Shown here: positions 63,959 through 64,000 of the stretch, piece after piece
How positions within the stretch are numbered: the stretch's first letter is position 1
How the letters are laid out: each line of letters opens with the position of its first letter
NCBI RefSeq assembly: GCF_000733755.1
Contig: NZ_JPOF01000006.1
Span: forward strand, 434,001-498,000
Length of the DNA stretch: 64,000 nt
Direction: 5' to 3'
Origin: Lachnoclostridium phytofermentans
GTDB taxonomy: Bacteria > Bacillota > Clostridia > Lachnospirales > Lachnospiraceae
Notes under the pieces: generated by a model
The model's database searches: none
Told to the model about the DNA's origin: nothing
Seen by the model: only the letters and a program-made list of their open reading frames with translations
Made by a program: the position numbers and the translations under genes

Positions 63959-64000
63959 CATAAAAGGCAAACTGATCACCCATTAAAAAACGGAATATCA

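Noticed and set aside
1-64000. tRNA, rRNA, insertion sequences and attachment sites
   Set aside because: No tRNA T-arm motif, transposase-like protein, terminal inverted repeats with target duplications or integrase was found on reading both strands.

Overview
The window is AT-rich Gram-positive DNA with strong Shine-Dalgarno (SD) sequences. It carries three CUT1-type sugar ABC transporters (one with a YesM/YesN-type two-component system), an intracellular carbohydrate-degradation gene of the pectin/GH28 type, spore-germination-type subtilase paralogues, a sortase-anchored SpaA-domain adhesin, a small 4Fe-4S ferredoxin and a molybdenum hydroxylase. Together these point to a spore-forming, plant-polysaccharide-using anaerobe of the Clostridia, most likely a Lachnospiraceae member resembling Lachnoclostridium phytofermentans. 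The taxonomic placement is inference from gene content and style, not from a marker gene.

Layout. 1-11484 (minus): a carbohydrate locus read response regulator, histidine kinase, terminator, solute-binding lipoprotein, two permeases, a large enzyme-like protein broken by a one-base frameshift, and a GH28-like hydrolase running off the window; a ROK sugar kinase lies just upstream. 11867-19325 (minus): a small helical protein and four tandem Csp-like subtilases. 19518-23343: ferritin, a peroxide-defence pair (1-Cys Bcp and YaaA), a large ferritin-like protein and an ABC-exporter fossil. 23506-26457 (minus): a CD3324-type HTH protein with a repeat-coded linker, a phosphotransferase-like protein lacking its catalytic Asp, a coupled 39-residue membrane protein, and a secreted transglutaminase behind a c-di-GMP-I riboswitch. 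26776-34054 (minus): a giant SpaA/collagen-binding-type adhesin, an 18-residue peptide gene and an RRNPP-like regulator. 34355-34914: ferredoxin and cupin. 35257-42110: a second sugar transporter with YesL-like and HAD proteins and a divergent AraC regulator. 42227-50521: DUF503, a TIM-barrel isomerase, argS with a leader-peptide attenuator, an endonuclease/phosphatase-family protein and small accessory genes, one a decayed acetyltransferase. 50963-56288: a lactonase-like protein and a third transporter with an AraC regulator. 56570-63100 (minus): a chemoreceptor and a three-subunit molybdenum hydroxylase with a MocA-like cytidylyltransferase. 63662-63958: a DUF3892 protein.

Most notable. (1) argS is preceded by an 18-codon leader ORF with six Arg codons in seven, alternative stems and an intrinsic terminator: a ribosome-stalling attenuator in place of the T-box expected in this phylum. 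(2) All four tandem Csp-like subtilases have Gly in place of the catalytic Ser, with Asp, His and the oxyanion Asn kept. (3) At four unrelated genes a 16-25 bp minisatellite starts inside the last codons, includes the stop codon and runs on past the gene. (4) An RRNPP-like regulator, a tiny Cys-containing peptide ORF and two palindromes lie just upstream of the adhesin, and a c-di-GMP riboswitch controls the neighbouring transglutaminase. No tRNA, rRNA, CRISPR array, intact transposase or replication origin was seen.
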